22,628 bases of DNA from CAZAQS01 sp964486825 (GTDB lineage: Bacteria; Chloroflexota; Anaerolineae; Anaerolineales; UBA4823). Position numbers and translations under genes: made by a program. Where the stretch lies: contig CAZAQS010000053.1 in the NCBI GenBank assembly GCA_964486825.1, forward strand, positions 1 through 22,628. Direction: 5' to 3'. Positions within the stretch are counted from its first letter, which is position 1; each line of letters begins with the position of its first letter. The notes under the pieces are model-generated. The model was not told the origin of the DNA and ran no database searches. It was given only the letters and a program-made list of their open reading frames with translations. Below are positions 13,775-21,806 of this stretch, one piece after another.

Positions 13775-14419
13775 ATGGATTCTGGACAGGTATTAGAACA
13801 GGTAGCTCAGGCAGTCAGCACCTGTCGAAAATGTGAGTTGCACTATTCTCGCAAGAAAGCCGTACCCGGGGAAGGTCCATCCAACGCGGAAATCATGTTG
13901 ATTGGAGAAGGGCCTGGCTTTTATGAGAACGAACAGGGACGTCCCTTTGTCGGGGCGGCTGGAAAGTTTTTGGATGAGCTGTTATCAGGCATTGGATTGA
14001 AACGCGAAGATGTCTTTATCACCAATATCGTTAAATGCCGGCCTCCCAATAACCGCGACCCCCGTCCAGAGGAAATTGAAGCTTGCGCGGGAGACTACCT
14101 GGAGCAACAGATACAGGCCATTAACCCCAAGGTCATCGTGACATTGGGGCGTTACTCCATGGCTCGTTTCTTGCCGGAAGTAAAAATCAGCAGCGTACAT
14201 GGTCGGGCGATGCGGGTACGGGGCAGGTTGGTGGTGCCGATGTTCCATCCGGCTGCGGCTTTGCACCAACCTTCTCTACGACCCTCCCTGGTGGCAGATT
14301 TTGCCGCTTTACCCGATTTGATTGCCAAAGCCAATCTTATTACAAATGCTGATGATGGAATTCAAGAAGAACGTACCGAACCGTCTCAGCCAGATCCAAA
14401 GCAATTGACCCTGTTTTAG
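13775..14419 (+). CDS. type-4 (4Fe-4S) uracil-DNA glycosylase
   Basis: The 214-residue enzyme removes uracil from DNA in base excision repair. The family-4 motif GEGPGFYENEQGRPFVG (~43-59) holds the water-activating and uracil-recognition region, and FHPAAAL (~167-173) is the second active-site motif. Four cysteines, C17 and C20 (TCRKC), C88 (IVKCRPP) and C104 (EACAGDY), have the spacing expected for the iron-sulfur cluster. The C-terminal 30 residues are polar and end exactly in QLTLF, which resembles the bacterial sliding-clamp-binding consensus QL(S/D)LF. The start is the second of two adjacent ATGs, six bases after AGGAGG (13763-13768). It is probably co-transcribed with rimI. An AT-rich inverted repeat follows the gene. 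Confidence 0.9.
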   Translation: MDSGQVLEQVAQAVSTCRKCELHYSRKKAVPGEGPSNAEIMLIGEGPGFYENEQGRPFVGAAGKFLDELLSGIGLKREDVFITNIVKCRPPNNRDPRPEEIEACAGDYLEQQIQAINPKVIVTLGRYSMARFLPEVKISSVHGRAMRVRGRLVVPMFHPAAALHQPSLRPSLVADFAALPDLIAKANLITNADDGIQEERTEPSQPDPKQLTLF

Positions 14420-14431
14420 CTTAACTACCAT

Positions 14432-14465
14432 TTTTCAATATAGCGTTTACTGGCATTATTGAAAA
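14432..14465. repeat. AT-rich inverted repeat between UDG and polysaccharide cluster
   Basis: TTTTCAATA (14432-14440) and TATTGAAAA (14457-14465) form a perfect 9-base inverted repeat with a 16-base loop. It lies 12 bases after the UDG stop and about 40 bases before the first polysaccharide gene. It could be a weak bidirectional terminator or an operator; it lacks the GC-rich stem of a strong terminator. Confidence 0.35.
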
Positions 14466-14505
14466 TAAAATGCGGAAGGTACCGGCTGGTTTTTTCGGAG
14501 GCCTA

Positions 14506-15828
14506 ATGAGGAACTTAATCAAAGAAAATCTGTTATCTAAGATCCAAGAGCGAACCATCCATATGGCAGTGCTCGGTTTGGGATATGTTGGCTTGCCCCT
14601 GGCAACTGTCTTTGCGGAAGCTGGCTTCCGGGTGACGGGAATCGATCCTGACCAGGATAAAGTAAATGAATTATGTGCGGGAAGAAGCTATATCAAGGAT
14701 GTGCCCACAGAGCAGGTTGCCCACCTGGTTTCTTCAGGGAAACTATCCGGTACGACTGATTTTTCAGTTCTGGCTGGGATAGACGCAGTCAGTATTTGTG
14801 TACCGACTCCATTGCGGAAGACGGGAGACCCGGACCTTTCCTTTATCTTCTCGGTTACGGAGCAGCTTGCACGTTATTTACATCCCGGCATGGTGGTAGT
14901 GCTCGAATCGACCACCTATCCTGGAACAACGCGCGAGATCCTGCTTCCCAAACTGAGCGAGATCTCCGGCCTGACGGTGGGAAAGGATTTCTTCCTGGCC
15001 TTCTCCCCCGAAAGGGTGGATCCGGGTCGCTCGGACTGGACCACTTTGAATACTCCCAAAGTGATTGGTGGAATCACTGAGGATTGCAGTGAGGTTAGCA
15101 CAAAGTGGTACTGCCAGGCGCTTGAAACTGTCGTACCTGTCTCATCGACGGAGGTAGCAGAGATGGCCAAGCTGCTCGAAAATACCTTCAGGATGATCAA
15201 CATCGGGTTGGTAAACGAAATGGCATTGATGTGTGACCGCCTGGGTATCGACGTTTGGGAGGTAATCGATGCCGCTGCTACCAAACCCTTTGGATTCATG
15301 AAATTCACTCCAGGACCCGGTTTAGGCGGTCACTGTATTCCCATCGATCCACTGTACTTATCCTGGAAATTACGCGCCTTGAAATACACTGCTCATTTTA
15401 TCGAGCTGGCCTCGGAAATCAATACCGGAATGCCTCGCCATGTGGTCGGTAAAGTACAGGATGCATTGAACATTGCCGGGAAAGCTTTGAATGGGAGCCG
15501 CGTCCTGGTTTTAGGAGTGGCCTATAAACCCGATATCGACGATCTTCGTGAATCTCCCGCTCTAGATGTCATCGGTCTGATCAAGCAAAAAGGAGCCGAA
15601 GTCCTTTACCACGATCCCTTCGTGCCCCAACTGCTTGAGGACGGTGTGGTCATGGAGAGCGTACCAGATTTAATGGAAGCCATACGAGAGGTCGATTGCG
15701 TGGTAATTATTACCAACCACAGCCAATACGATTATCATGCCATCCATGAGGAAGCGAAAATGGTTGTGGACACGCGCAACGCGCTTGGAAAACTTGGTAA
15801 GGAGAGTTCTAAGGTTGTCAGGTTATAA
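14506..15828 (+). CDS. UDP-N-acetylhexosamine (or UDP-hexose) 6-dehydrogenase, WbpA-like
   Basis: The 440-residue NAD-dependent enzyme oxidises C6 of a UDP-sugar in two steps to the uronic acid. The Rossmann motif MAVLGLGYVGLPLA lies at ~20-33. LESTTYPGTTREILLP and SPERVDPG follow, and the catalytic thiol is Cys277 in GPGLGGHCIPIDPLYLSWK. The C-terminal UDP-binding domain contains VLVLGVAYKPDIDDLRESPALDV. GLGGHCIPIDP and the overall length resemble WbpA-type UDP-GlcNAc dehydrogenases more than UDP-glucose dehydrogenases, but the substrate cannot be fixed by eye. I chose ATG 14506 because GGAGG (14497-14501) precedes it; ATG 14470 is possible and adds 12 residues. It is the first gene of the polysaccharide cluster and supplies a uronic acid precursor. 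Confidence 0.88.
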   Translation: MRNLIKENLLSKIQERTIHMAVLGLGYVGLPLATVFAEAGFRVTGIDPDQDKVNELCAGRSYIKDVPTEQVAHLVSSGKLSGTTDFSVLAGIDAVSICVPTPLRKTGDPDLSFIFSVTEQLARYLHPGMVVVLESTTYPGTTREILLPKLSEISGLTVGKDFFLAFSPERVDPGRSDWTTLNTPKVIGGITEDCSEVSTKWYCQALETVVPVSSTEVAEMAKLLENTFRMINIGLVNEMALMCDRLGIDVWEVIDAAATKPFGFMKFTPGPGLGGHCIPIDPLYLSWKLRALKYTAHFIELASEINTGMPRHVVGKVQDALNIAGKALNGSRVLVLGVAYKPDIDDLRESPALDVIGLIKQKGAEVLYHDPFVPQLLEDGVVMESVPDLMEAIREVDCVVIITNHSQYDYHAIHEEAKMVVDTRNALGKLGKESSKVVRL

Positions 15829-15829
15829 T
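15824..15829 (+). promoter_or_regulatory. possible internal -10 element before the epimerase gene
   Basis: TATAAT at 15824-15829 overlaps the stop codon of the dehydrogenase gene. The 89 bases to the epimerase start form the longest spacer in the polysaccharide cluster. No convincing -35 is seen at 16-18 bases, so this may be chance. Confidence 0.2.
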
Positions 15830-15918
15830 GGAGCCAGAGCCGCAGGTGGGGTACATGCAGGAAGCGGTGCACGGCCGGTTTTGGGAAGTCGTAGGACACA
15901 AATGAGGGAGATATTTGC

Positions 15919-16911
15919 ATGGCACATTATTTATTGACCGGTGCTGCCGGATTTATCGCTGCCCGGGTTGCAGCAATGCTTTTAGAAAGCGGGCATACCG
16001 TTACCGGTGTCGACAACCTGAACGATGCTTATGACGTACGCATGAAAGAGTATCGTCTGAACCAGCTTCAAGACTGTAAAGGCTTCCATTTTCAAAAGCT
16101 GGATATATCTGACAAAGTAGCGTTGGATGAACTGCATAAAAAGGAAACCCGGGGTTCAGATATGGCGCCTTTTGATGCAGTCATTAACCTGGCTGCACGG
16201 GCTGGCGTCCGGCAATCTGTAGAAAATCCATGGGTATATATGGATACGAATCTGACCGGTACGCTGAATTTATTGGAGCTCTCCCGGCAATATGGGATTC
16301 CTAAGTTCATATTAGCCTCCACATCCAGCATCTATGGGGCTGATGCACCATTGCCTACGCCCGAGGAGGCGGATAGCGACCATCCGCTGCAGGCCTACGC
16401 GGCCAGTAAAAAGGGCGCAGAGGTGCTCTGCCACGCTTACCATTACTTGTACGGGATCGATGTGACCGTCTTCCGCTATTTCACCGTCTACGGGCCAGCC
16501 GGAAGGCCGGATATGGTTATGTTCCGATTTACCAAGTGGATCCGGGATGGGCTACCGGTGCTGTTGAACGGGGATGGCGAGCAGTCCCGTGGCTTTACAT
16601 ATGTGGACGATATTGCCAGGGGAACGATCCTTGGTTTGAAACCCCTGGGATATGAAATCATCAACCTGGGCGGTCATGAATCCATTAAAGTAAACGATCT
16701 GATCCGTATCTTGGAGGGTATGATCGGGAAAAAAGCAAATGTTGAATACCTGCCCTTCCACCCGGCGGATATGTTGGCAAACTGGGCTAACATCCAAAAG
16801 GCGAAGAGATTGTTGGGTTGGGAGCCAAAAGTTACCCTGCAAAAGGGTATTTCGAACCTGGTGGCATGGTATGAAGCCGAGTATGCTTGGGCAAGCCAGG
16901 TAAAGACCTAG
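15919..16911 (+). CDS. NAD-dependent epimerase, UDP-glucuronate 4-epimerase-like
   Basis: This is a 330-residue extended short-chain dehydrogenase/reductase. The NAD-binding motif TGAAGFIAARVA (residues 7-18) has Ala in place of the usual final Gly of GFIG. VDNLNDAYDVRMKEYRL (~31-47) matches UDP-glucuronate 4-epimerases (GAE type), NLAARAGVRQSVENP (~90-104) is conserved, and the catalytic Ser/Tyr/Lys set is seen in STSSIYG (~134-140) and YAASK (Tyr160, Lys164). RYFTVYGPAGRPDM and RGFTYVDDIARG complete the family pattern. It probably converts the uronic acid made by the upstream dehydrogenase to its C4 epimer; UDP-GlcNAc(A) epimerase activity is an alternative. The Shine-Dalgarno (GAGGGAGA) is rather far from the ATG. 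The stop is 10 bases before the flippase start. Confidence 0.85.
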   Translation: MAHYLLTGAAGFIAARVAAMLLESGHTVTGVDNLNDAYDVRMKEYRLNQLQDCKGFHFQKLDISDKVALDELHKKETRGSDMAPFDAVINLAARAGVRQSVENPWVYMDTNLTGTLNLLELSRQYGIPKFILASTSSIYGADAPLPTPEEADSDHPLQAYAASKKGAEVLCHAYHYLYGIDVTVFRYFTVYGPAGRPDMVMFRFTKWIRDGLPVLLNGDGEQSRGFTYVDDIARGTILGLKPLGYEIINLGGHESIKVNDLIRILEGMIGKKANVEYLPFHPADMLANWANIQKAKRLLGWEPKVTLQKGISNLVAWYEAEYAWASQVKT

Positions 16912-16921
16912 GGCCTTTGAA

Positions 16922-18307
16922 TTGCAAACTTTACGTTCCTGGTGGCAGGATAATCTGTTAAGGGGGATCGTAAAGAATAGCGGGTATCTGTTCAGCAGTA
17001 ATTCCGCAGCCATGGTCCTGAGTATATTTCAGGGCATCCTTGCCGCTCGACTCTTAGGTATCGAGCGGTTCGGGATTCTATCAGCCACCGTGATCCCGTT
17101 CGTATCCAACATCCACCGCTTGCTTTCCTTCCGGATGAGCGAGCTGGTAGTGAAATATATGGGCCAGTATCTTGTCCAGGGAAAGAAGGACCGAGCAGCA
17201 GCGATAGTAAAAGGCGCCGCGCTGGTGGAAGCTGCCACTGCCGTCATTGGCTACCTGGTCTTGTTGGGGTTTGCCCCCCTGGCTGCTCAATACCTGGCAA
17301 AAGACCCTGGCGCCCAGCCTTTATTCATGCTTTATGGGTTGATCTTGCTGTCGAACGGGTTTTTTGAAACTTCGACCGGCATCTTGCAAGTCAACCGCCT
17401 CTTCAATAAGATCGCCCTGGTGAATTTGATTCAAAGCCTGATCACAGCCGGCTTGATCCTGGTTGCATTCTTAGGCGAGAACGGCATTCTGGCGGTGATG
17501 GTCGCTTACCTGGCAGGTAAAAGCTTCGCGGGGTTGGCAATCTCTGTCCTGGCTGCTCGCCAGCTCAGCCGCCAGCTCGGACCAGGCTGGTTCCGTGCGC
17601 CCTTGAGCTTGTTACCGGAATGGCGCGAACTGGGAAGGTTTGCGGTCAGCACTAACCTGCAAGGCACAGTTAACCTAATCGCCCGGGATAGCGAGACTTT
17701 GATCATCACTTTTCTGCGTTCGCCGGTGGAAGCGGGTTACTATAAAATTGCCCAGTCGGTGATCAACCTTGTACTGATGCCGATTGAGCCCTTCATCGCC
17801 ACTACCTATGCTGAGATATCCAGGACGATCTCCCAGCGTTATTGGTTGCAGACCCACCGGCTGCTCAAGCGAGTCAGCCTGATCTCTGCAGGTTGGACCT
17901 TAACCGCCGGGGGATTTATCGCGGCTTTTGGTTGGTGGCTGATCCCATTCCTGTACGGTCTGGAATACCGCCCCGCTTACCCCGCTTTTCTAATTCTCCT
18001 GGCAGGTTATGGCTTTGCGAATATCTTCCATTGGAACCGGCCATTGCTACTGGCATTGGGAAGGCCAGATTATCCATTGAAGGTGGCGGCGATGGGAGCG
18101 GTTGTAAAAACTGGGCTTGGATTCGCCTTTGTAAGGAGCTTCGGTTATTTATTTGAAGCAGCACTGCTTTCCGCTTTCTTCTTATTTTCAATTGGGGCTA
18201 CTGTCTGGAGTGGCTTGGGAGAAGTGAAAAGGAAGGCCATCGAGGAAGCGGGAGGTCCAGCATCATTTTCGATCCCCGAATCTAAACCAGGCATCCGGCG
18301 CCCATGA
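16922..18307 (+). CDS. Wzx-type polysaccharide flippase (MOP superfamily)
   Basis: The 461-residue integral membrane protein has about 12-14 hydrophobic helices. After a short amphipathic start (MQTLRSWWQDNLLRGIVKNSGYLFSSN), helix 1 contains the typical AARLLGIERFGILSA, matching the N-terminal pattern of MOP/PST exporters. Further signs are ARDSETLIITFLRSPVEAGYYKIAQSVINLVLMPIEPF in the central region, also characteristic. Such proteins flip lipid-linked oligosaccharide units to the outer membrane leaflet face. The start is TTG at 16922 with a weak site (AGGG) upstream, 10 bases after the epimerase stop; no better start exists before the first helix. The stop overlaps the next ATG (18304-18307), indicating coupling. 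Confidence 0.85.
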   Translation: MQTLRSWWQDNLLRGIVKNSGYLFSSNSAAMVLSIFQGILAARLLGIERFGILSATVIPFVSNIHRLLSFRMSELVVKYMGQYLVQGKKDRAAAIVKGAALVEAATAVIGYLVLLGFAPLAAQYLAKDPGAQPLFMLYGLILLSNGFFETSTGILQVNRLFNKIALVNLIQSLITAGLILVAFLGENGILAVMVAYLAGKSFAGLAISVLAARQLSRQLGPGWFRAPLSLLPEWRELGRFAVSTNLQGTVNLIARDSETLIITFLRSPVEAGYYKIAQSVINLVLMPIEPFIATTYAEISRTISQRYWLQTHRLLKRVSLISAGWTLTAGGFIAAFGWWLIPFLYGLEYRPAYPAFLILLAGYGFANIFHWNRPLLLALGRPDYPLKVAAMGAVVKTGLGFAFVRSFGYLFEAALLSAFFLFSIGATVWSGLGEVKRKAIEEAGGPASFSIPESKPGIRRP

Positions 18308-19467
18308 AGATTGCTTGTATCGCTACTTCTCGTATCCCTTCGGATACAGCCAATAGCATCCAAGTCATGAAGGCATGCCATGCCCTATCCGGTCTCGGTC
18401 ACCAGGTCCATCTCCTGGCGCCCGCTTATCAGCTCCGGCAGGGGGAGAAGCCAATATCCTGGAACAAACTGGCCAGCTATTATGGCTTACAAAGCCAGGC
18501 TGGTGAGGATACCCCCTTCCAGGTCGAATGGCTGAAAGAGCGCCCGAGATGGAAACGCTACGATTTTTCCCTGGCTGCCATTAAACGAGCACGCGCCTTG
18601 AATGCAGATATCGCTTACGTCTGGCCCTTGCAGGCTGCTGTCTTGGGTCTGCTCGCAGGTATGCCTGTATTGCTCGAGCTGCATGGCGAGCCGGAGGGTA
18701 AACTGGGCCCTTCCGTTTTCCGGTTATTTCTCCGCTTACCTGGTAGAAAGCGCCTTCTTCCAATTACCCGTGCTCTGGCTGATCATTTGGAGCGGGCCTA
18801 CCAGCGGCCTTTTTCACCGGATGAAGTCGTCATTGCTCCCAATGGTGTGGACCTCGAGCGTTACGAGAGTCTGCCAGACTCACAAGAAGCCCGTCGTAAG
18901 CTGGCGCTGCCGGATTGTTTTACAGCCGGATACACCGGGCATTTGTACCCGGGCCGCGGCATGGGTCTGCTGGTAAAATTGGCTCGCCGTTATCCGGAGG
19001 TCCAGTTCCTCTGGGTAGGCGGGCGTCCAACCGATGTACAGGAGTGGAGATCCCGTTTGGAGTCTGAAAAGACCAGCAATATCTCCCTGACCGGTTTTGT
19101 CGAGAACAGCCGTCTGCCACTTTACCAGGCTGCCATGGATGTGTTGCTGATGCCATACGAGCGCCGGATCGAAGGCAGCAGTGGCGGCAACTCGGCTGAC
19201 TTTTGCAGCCCGATGAAGATGTTCGAATATATGGCCTGTAGGCGGGCGATCGTATCCAGTGACTTGCCTGTGATCCGAGAAATATTAAGCGCCTCAAACG
19301 CCTTGCTATGTCCTCCGGAGGACATTGACGCCTGGGCAGCAGCGCTAGGTTCTTTAATCGATGATCCGCAACGGAGAGAGGTCCTGGGGACAAGGGCTCG
19401 CCAGGCCGTTTTGGATTACACCTGGAAGTCACGCGCCCAGAAAGCCTTGGATGGCTTCTTGAGGTAA
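18304..19467 (+). CDS. GT4-family glycosyltransferase
   Basis: The 387-residue GT-B enzyme probably adds a sugar to the lipid-linked repeat unit at the cytoplasmic face. The N-terminal acceptor domain begins MKIACIATSRIPSDTANSIQVMKACHALSGLGHQVHLLAP, a common start for GT4 members. The donor domain shows GYTGHLYPGRGMGLLVKLA, VQFLWVGGRP, ISLTGFV and the nucleotide-binding CSPMKMFEYMACRRAIVSSDLPVIREIL (~302-330). A basic middle part (FRLFLRLPGRKRLLPITRALADHL) may contact the membrane. Its start overlaps the flippase stop by four bases, and the next gene starts 4 bases after its stop. Donor and linkage are unknown. Confidence 0.88.
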   Translation: MKIACIATSRIPSDTANSIQVMKACHALSGLGHQVHLLAPAYQLRQGEKPISWNKLASYYGLQSQAGEDTPFQVEWLKERPRWKRYDFSLAAIKRARALNADIAYVWPLQAAVLGLLAGMPVLLELHGEPEGKLGPSVFRLFLRLPGRKRLLPITRALADHLERAYQRPFSPDEVVIAPNGVDLERYESLPDSQEARRKLALPDCFTAGYTGHLYPGRGMGLLVKLARRYPEVQFLWVGGRPTDVQEWRSRLESEKTSNISLTGFVENSRLPLYQAAMDVLLMPYERRIEGSSGGNSADFCSPMKMFEYMACRRAIVSSDLPVIREILSASNALLCPPEDIDAWAAALGSLIDDPQRREVLGTRARQAVLDYTWKSRAQKALDGFLR

Positions 19468-19471
19468 GGCA

Positions 19472-20869
19472 TTGGACAGGTTACGCTCAACCCTCGCTGC
19501 TCTCGATCGTACCTCTACCAGAGGTTGGCTGGTGTTTGTTTTACTGGTTGCGATAGCTAAGCGCGTAGGCTTGTGGCTGTTCTACAGGCCTGTCCATTAT
19601 GGTGATACACCAAGTTACCGCCGCCTGGCTGAAGCGTTAACGGAAGGGCTGCAATTCTACGATGGCACACGCACACCCGGTTACCCTGCCTTCCTGGCTA
19701 TAGTGGGGCCGGACGAACGAGTCTGGCTCGTACAGATACTGATGGGCCTAGGAGTTACGCTGCTTTGCTTCTACTTCGGGTGGCAAATCACGGGTCGCGG
19801 TTGGTTCGGAGGCATTGCGGCCCTGGCGCATACGCTCAATATCGGGCAGCTTTTTTTCGAAGCCAACATCTTGAGCGAGACTTTGACAACATTCCTGGTG
19901 GCCTTGACCCTTGCAGGGATTACCTTTTGGATGTATCATCCCCGGCGGCGCACACTCTGGCTTGCCTTTGGGCTGGGTCTTTCGGCTTCCCTGGCGCTAC
20001 TCGTCCGTCCGTTGTTTGTATACCTGCCATTCTGGATCTTCTTTTTTTTGGTTCTTGCTCGCAATCAAAAGGAAGGTCCTCTCAGGTTGAGCCTGCCAAC
20101 TGCCGGCGCGTTCATGTTACCCGTCATTTTCCTGTTAGGCGGGTGGGTAAACCATATTCATAACCAGTTCGGTGATTGGAGCCTGACAACCATGACGGGC
20201 TACCATATGGTACAGCATACCGGTATCTTCTTCGAGTACGTCCCGGACGAATATGCTCCCCTGAGGGACACCTACTTGAAATACAGGGACCAGCAGATCG
20301 CCATCAAAGGGAACCAGGCCAATGCCATTTGGGATGCTATCCCGGAAATGCAAAAGGCCTCGGGTTACAATTTTTACGACCTGTCACGCATCCTGGCGAA
20401 GATCTCGGTAGACTTGATCAAAGACCATCCAGAGCTATACCTGAGAAGCGTTGTCAAAGGCTGGTTGTACTTTTGGCGAGTACCGGTCTATTGGTCTGCG
20501 GATGCCTTGCGTTGGGAAGGATTAGAGCTCGCAATCCAATTCCTGGTTTTGGGATGGCGGTTGGTTTTAATCGGCGCTAACTTGCTATTCCTGGTATCAT
20601 CTCTGGTATTGTTCCTGCTAAGATCGATCAGGGAGTCGTACCAGGTTCCGACTGCGCTTTGGTGCCTGGCAGGCAGCGTGTGGATTGCTTCCGGGGTTCA
20701 AACCCTTGTTGACCACGGTGATAACCCGCGTTTTCTCGTGCCGATGCAATCCATGGTCGTCTTGTGGGTGTTGTGGCTGGGATTCAGGTCCATCCAGGTA
20801 GCCAGGTGCCCGGCAAGGAGTATTGATGGAGAAAATCTCGATCATCATCCCGGTATTGAACGAGTCTGA
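19472..20869 (+). CDS. GT-C-like membrane glycosyltransferase (PMT/ArnT-related)
   Basis: The 465-residue protein has about 10-12 TM helices. After the first helix (WLVFVLLVAIAKRVGLWLF) the loop contains HYGDTPSYRRLAEAL and RTPGYPAFLAIVG, the Asp and RxPGYP signature common in GT39/GT83-type enzymes that use polyprenyl-phosphate sugars. The C-terminal loop HGDNPRFLVPMQSMVVLWVL matches the NPRFxxP pattern of the same group. It probably transfers a sugar made by the following GT2 enzyme onto the glycan outside the membrane. The start is TTG at 19472, with GAGG seven bases upstream, four bases after the GT4 stop. The last 44 bases overlap the next gene, so the C-terminal tail (RSIDGENLDHHPGIERV) is unlikely to be conserved. 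Confidence 0.8.
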   Translation: MDRLRSTLAALDRTSTRGWLVFVLLVAIAKRVGLWLFYRPVHYGDTPSYRRLAEALTEGLQFYDGTRTPGYPAFLAIVGPDERVWLVQILMGLGVTLLCFYFGWQITGRGWFGGIAALAHTLNIGQLFFEANILSETLTTFLVALTLAGITFWMYHPRRRTLWLAFGLGLSASLALLVRPLFVYLPFWIFFFLVLARNQKEGPLRLSLPTAGAFMLPVIFLLGGWVNHIHNQFGDWSLTTMTGYHMVQHTGIFFEYVPDEYAPLRDTYLKYRDQQIAIKGNQANAIWDAIPEMQKASGYNFYDLSRILAKISVDLIKDHPELYLRSVVKGWLYFWRVPVYWSADALRWEGLELAIQFLVLGWRLVLIGANLLFLVSSLVLFLLRSIRESYQVPTALWCLAGSVWIASGVQTLVDHGDNPRFLVPMQSMVVLWVLWLGFRSIQVARCPARSIDGENLDHHPGIERV

Positions 20870-21806
20870 GAACCTGTTGCTACTTCACTCGGCCATCCGC
20901 ACATCCATGGACTGTGTCCAGGCGCCTTGGGAGGTAATCTACGTTAACGATGGCAGCTGGGATGATAGCGCAGAAAAACTCGACACCCTGGCACAATCAG
21001 ACCCAGAGCATGTCGGGGTGGTGGAGCTACGCCGCAATTTCGGGCAGACGGCTGCGATCAGTGCAGGGATTGACAATGCCGATGGGGATGTGATCGTTCT
21101 GATGGATGCAGATCTCCAAAACGACCCAGCAGATATTCCGATGATGATCCAGAGAATAGAAGAAGGTTACGATGTTGCCAGCGGATGGAGGGTAAACCGG
21201 CAAGATAAATTCCTCTCACGCCGGGTGCCTTCTCAGATTGCCAACGCCCTGATCTCTGCCGTAACCGGCGTCCACCTGCATGATTATGGCTGCACTTTGA
21301 AAGCCTACCGCCGTGAGGTTTTGACCGGATTCCGGCTGTATGGAGAGATGCACCGTTTTATTCCCGCTTACGCCAGCCTGGTTGGAGCACGCATCATCGA
21401 GGTGCCCGTCCACCACCACGCCCGTAAATATGGCCAGACGAAGTACGGCATCAGCCGGACTGCCAAAGTGATCCTGGATCTGTTTACCGTCAAGTTTATG
21501 CTCAGCTTCTCGCACAAGCCGATCTACCTGTTTGGCGGTACGGGAGCGCTCCTGATTGGATTTAGTATGATCGTATTGACCTATCTAATCATCAACAGGA
21601 TATTGTTCTCTGAGCATATGGTCCGCTCTCCTCTCCTATTGATGAGCATGATGCTATTTATCATGGGTTTCCAGTCCATCCTGTTAGGCCTGATTGCGGA
21701 GCTCCTGGCGCGTACGTATCACGAGTCCCAGCACAAGCCGACCTATACCATCCGGAAAGTAATCGTTGGAGGGCATGAAACCATGCGACGAGGCTATACA
21801 ATATGA
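20826..21806 (+). CDS. GT2 polyprenyl-phosphate glycosyltransferase (GtrB/ArnC-like)
   Basis: The 326-residue enzyme makes a polyprenyl-phosphate-linked sugar. The GT-A domain shows ISIIIPVLNESENL (~5-18), IYVNDGSWDDS (~38-48), RRNFGQTAAISAGIDNADGD and the metal-binding MDADLQNDP (~95-103). GWRVNRQDKFLSRRVPSQIAN and DYGCTLKAYRREVL are typical of GtrB/ArnC/DPM1-like enzymes. Two C-terminal TM helices follow (~240-262, IYLFGGTGALLIGFSMIVLTYL, and ~275-300, LLLMSMMLFIMGFQSILLGLIAEL), with a tail ending YTIRKVI... after them. The ATG at 20826 has AAGGAG (20815-20820) five bases upstream; a TTG at 20823 is less likely. It overlaps the GT-C gene by 44 bases and the next gene by 4, so all three are coupled. 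Confidence 0.9.
   Translation: MEKISIIIPVLNESENLLLLHSAIRTSMDCVQAPWEVIYVNDGSWDDSAEKLDTLAQSDPEHVGVVELRRNFGQTAAISAGIDNADGDVIVLMDADLQNDPADIPMMIQRIEEGYDVASGWRVNRQDKFLSRRVPSQIANALISAVTGVHLHDYGCTLKAYRREVLTGFRLYGEMHRFIPAYASLVGARIIEVPVHHHARKYGQTKYGISRTAKVILDLFTVKFMLSFSHKPIYLFGGTGALLIGFSMIVLTYLIINRILFSEHMVRSPLLLMSMMLFIMGFQSILLGLIAELLARTYHESQHKPTYTIRKVIVGGHETMRRGYTI

Noticed and set aside
15829..15918. 89-base spacer considered as a riboswitch or small RNA
   Set aside because: No recognisable conserved riboswitch core and no strong hairpin with a T-tract; only short GC-rich pairings.
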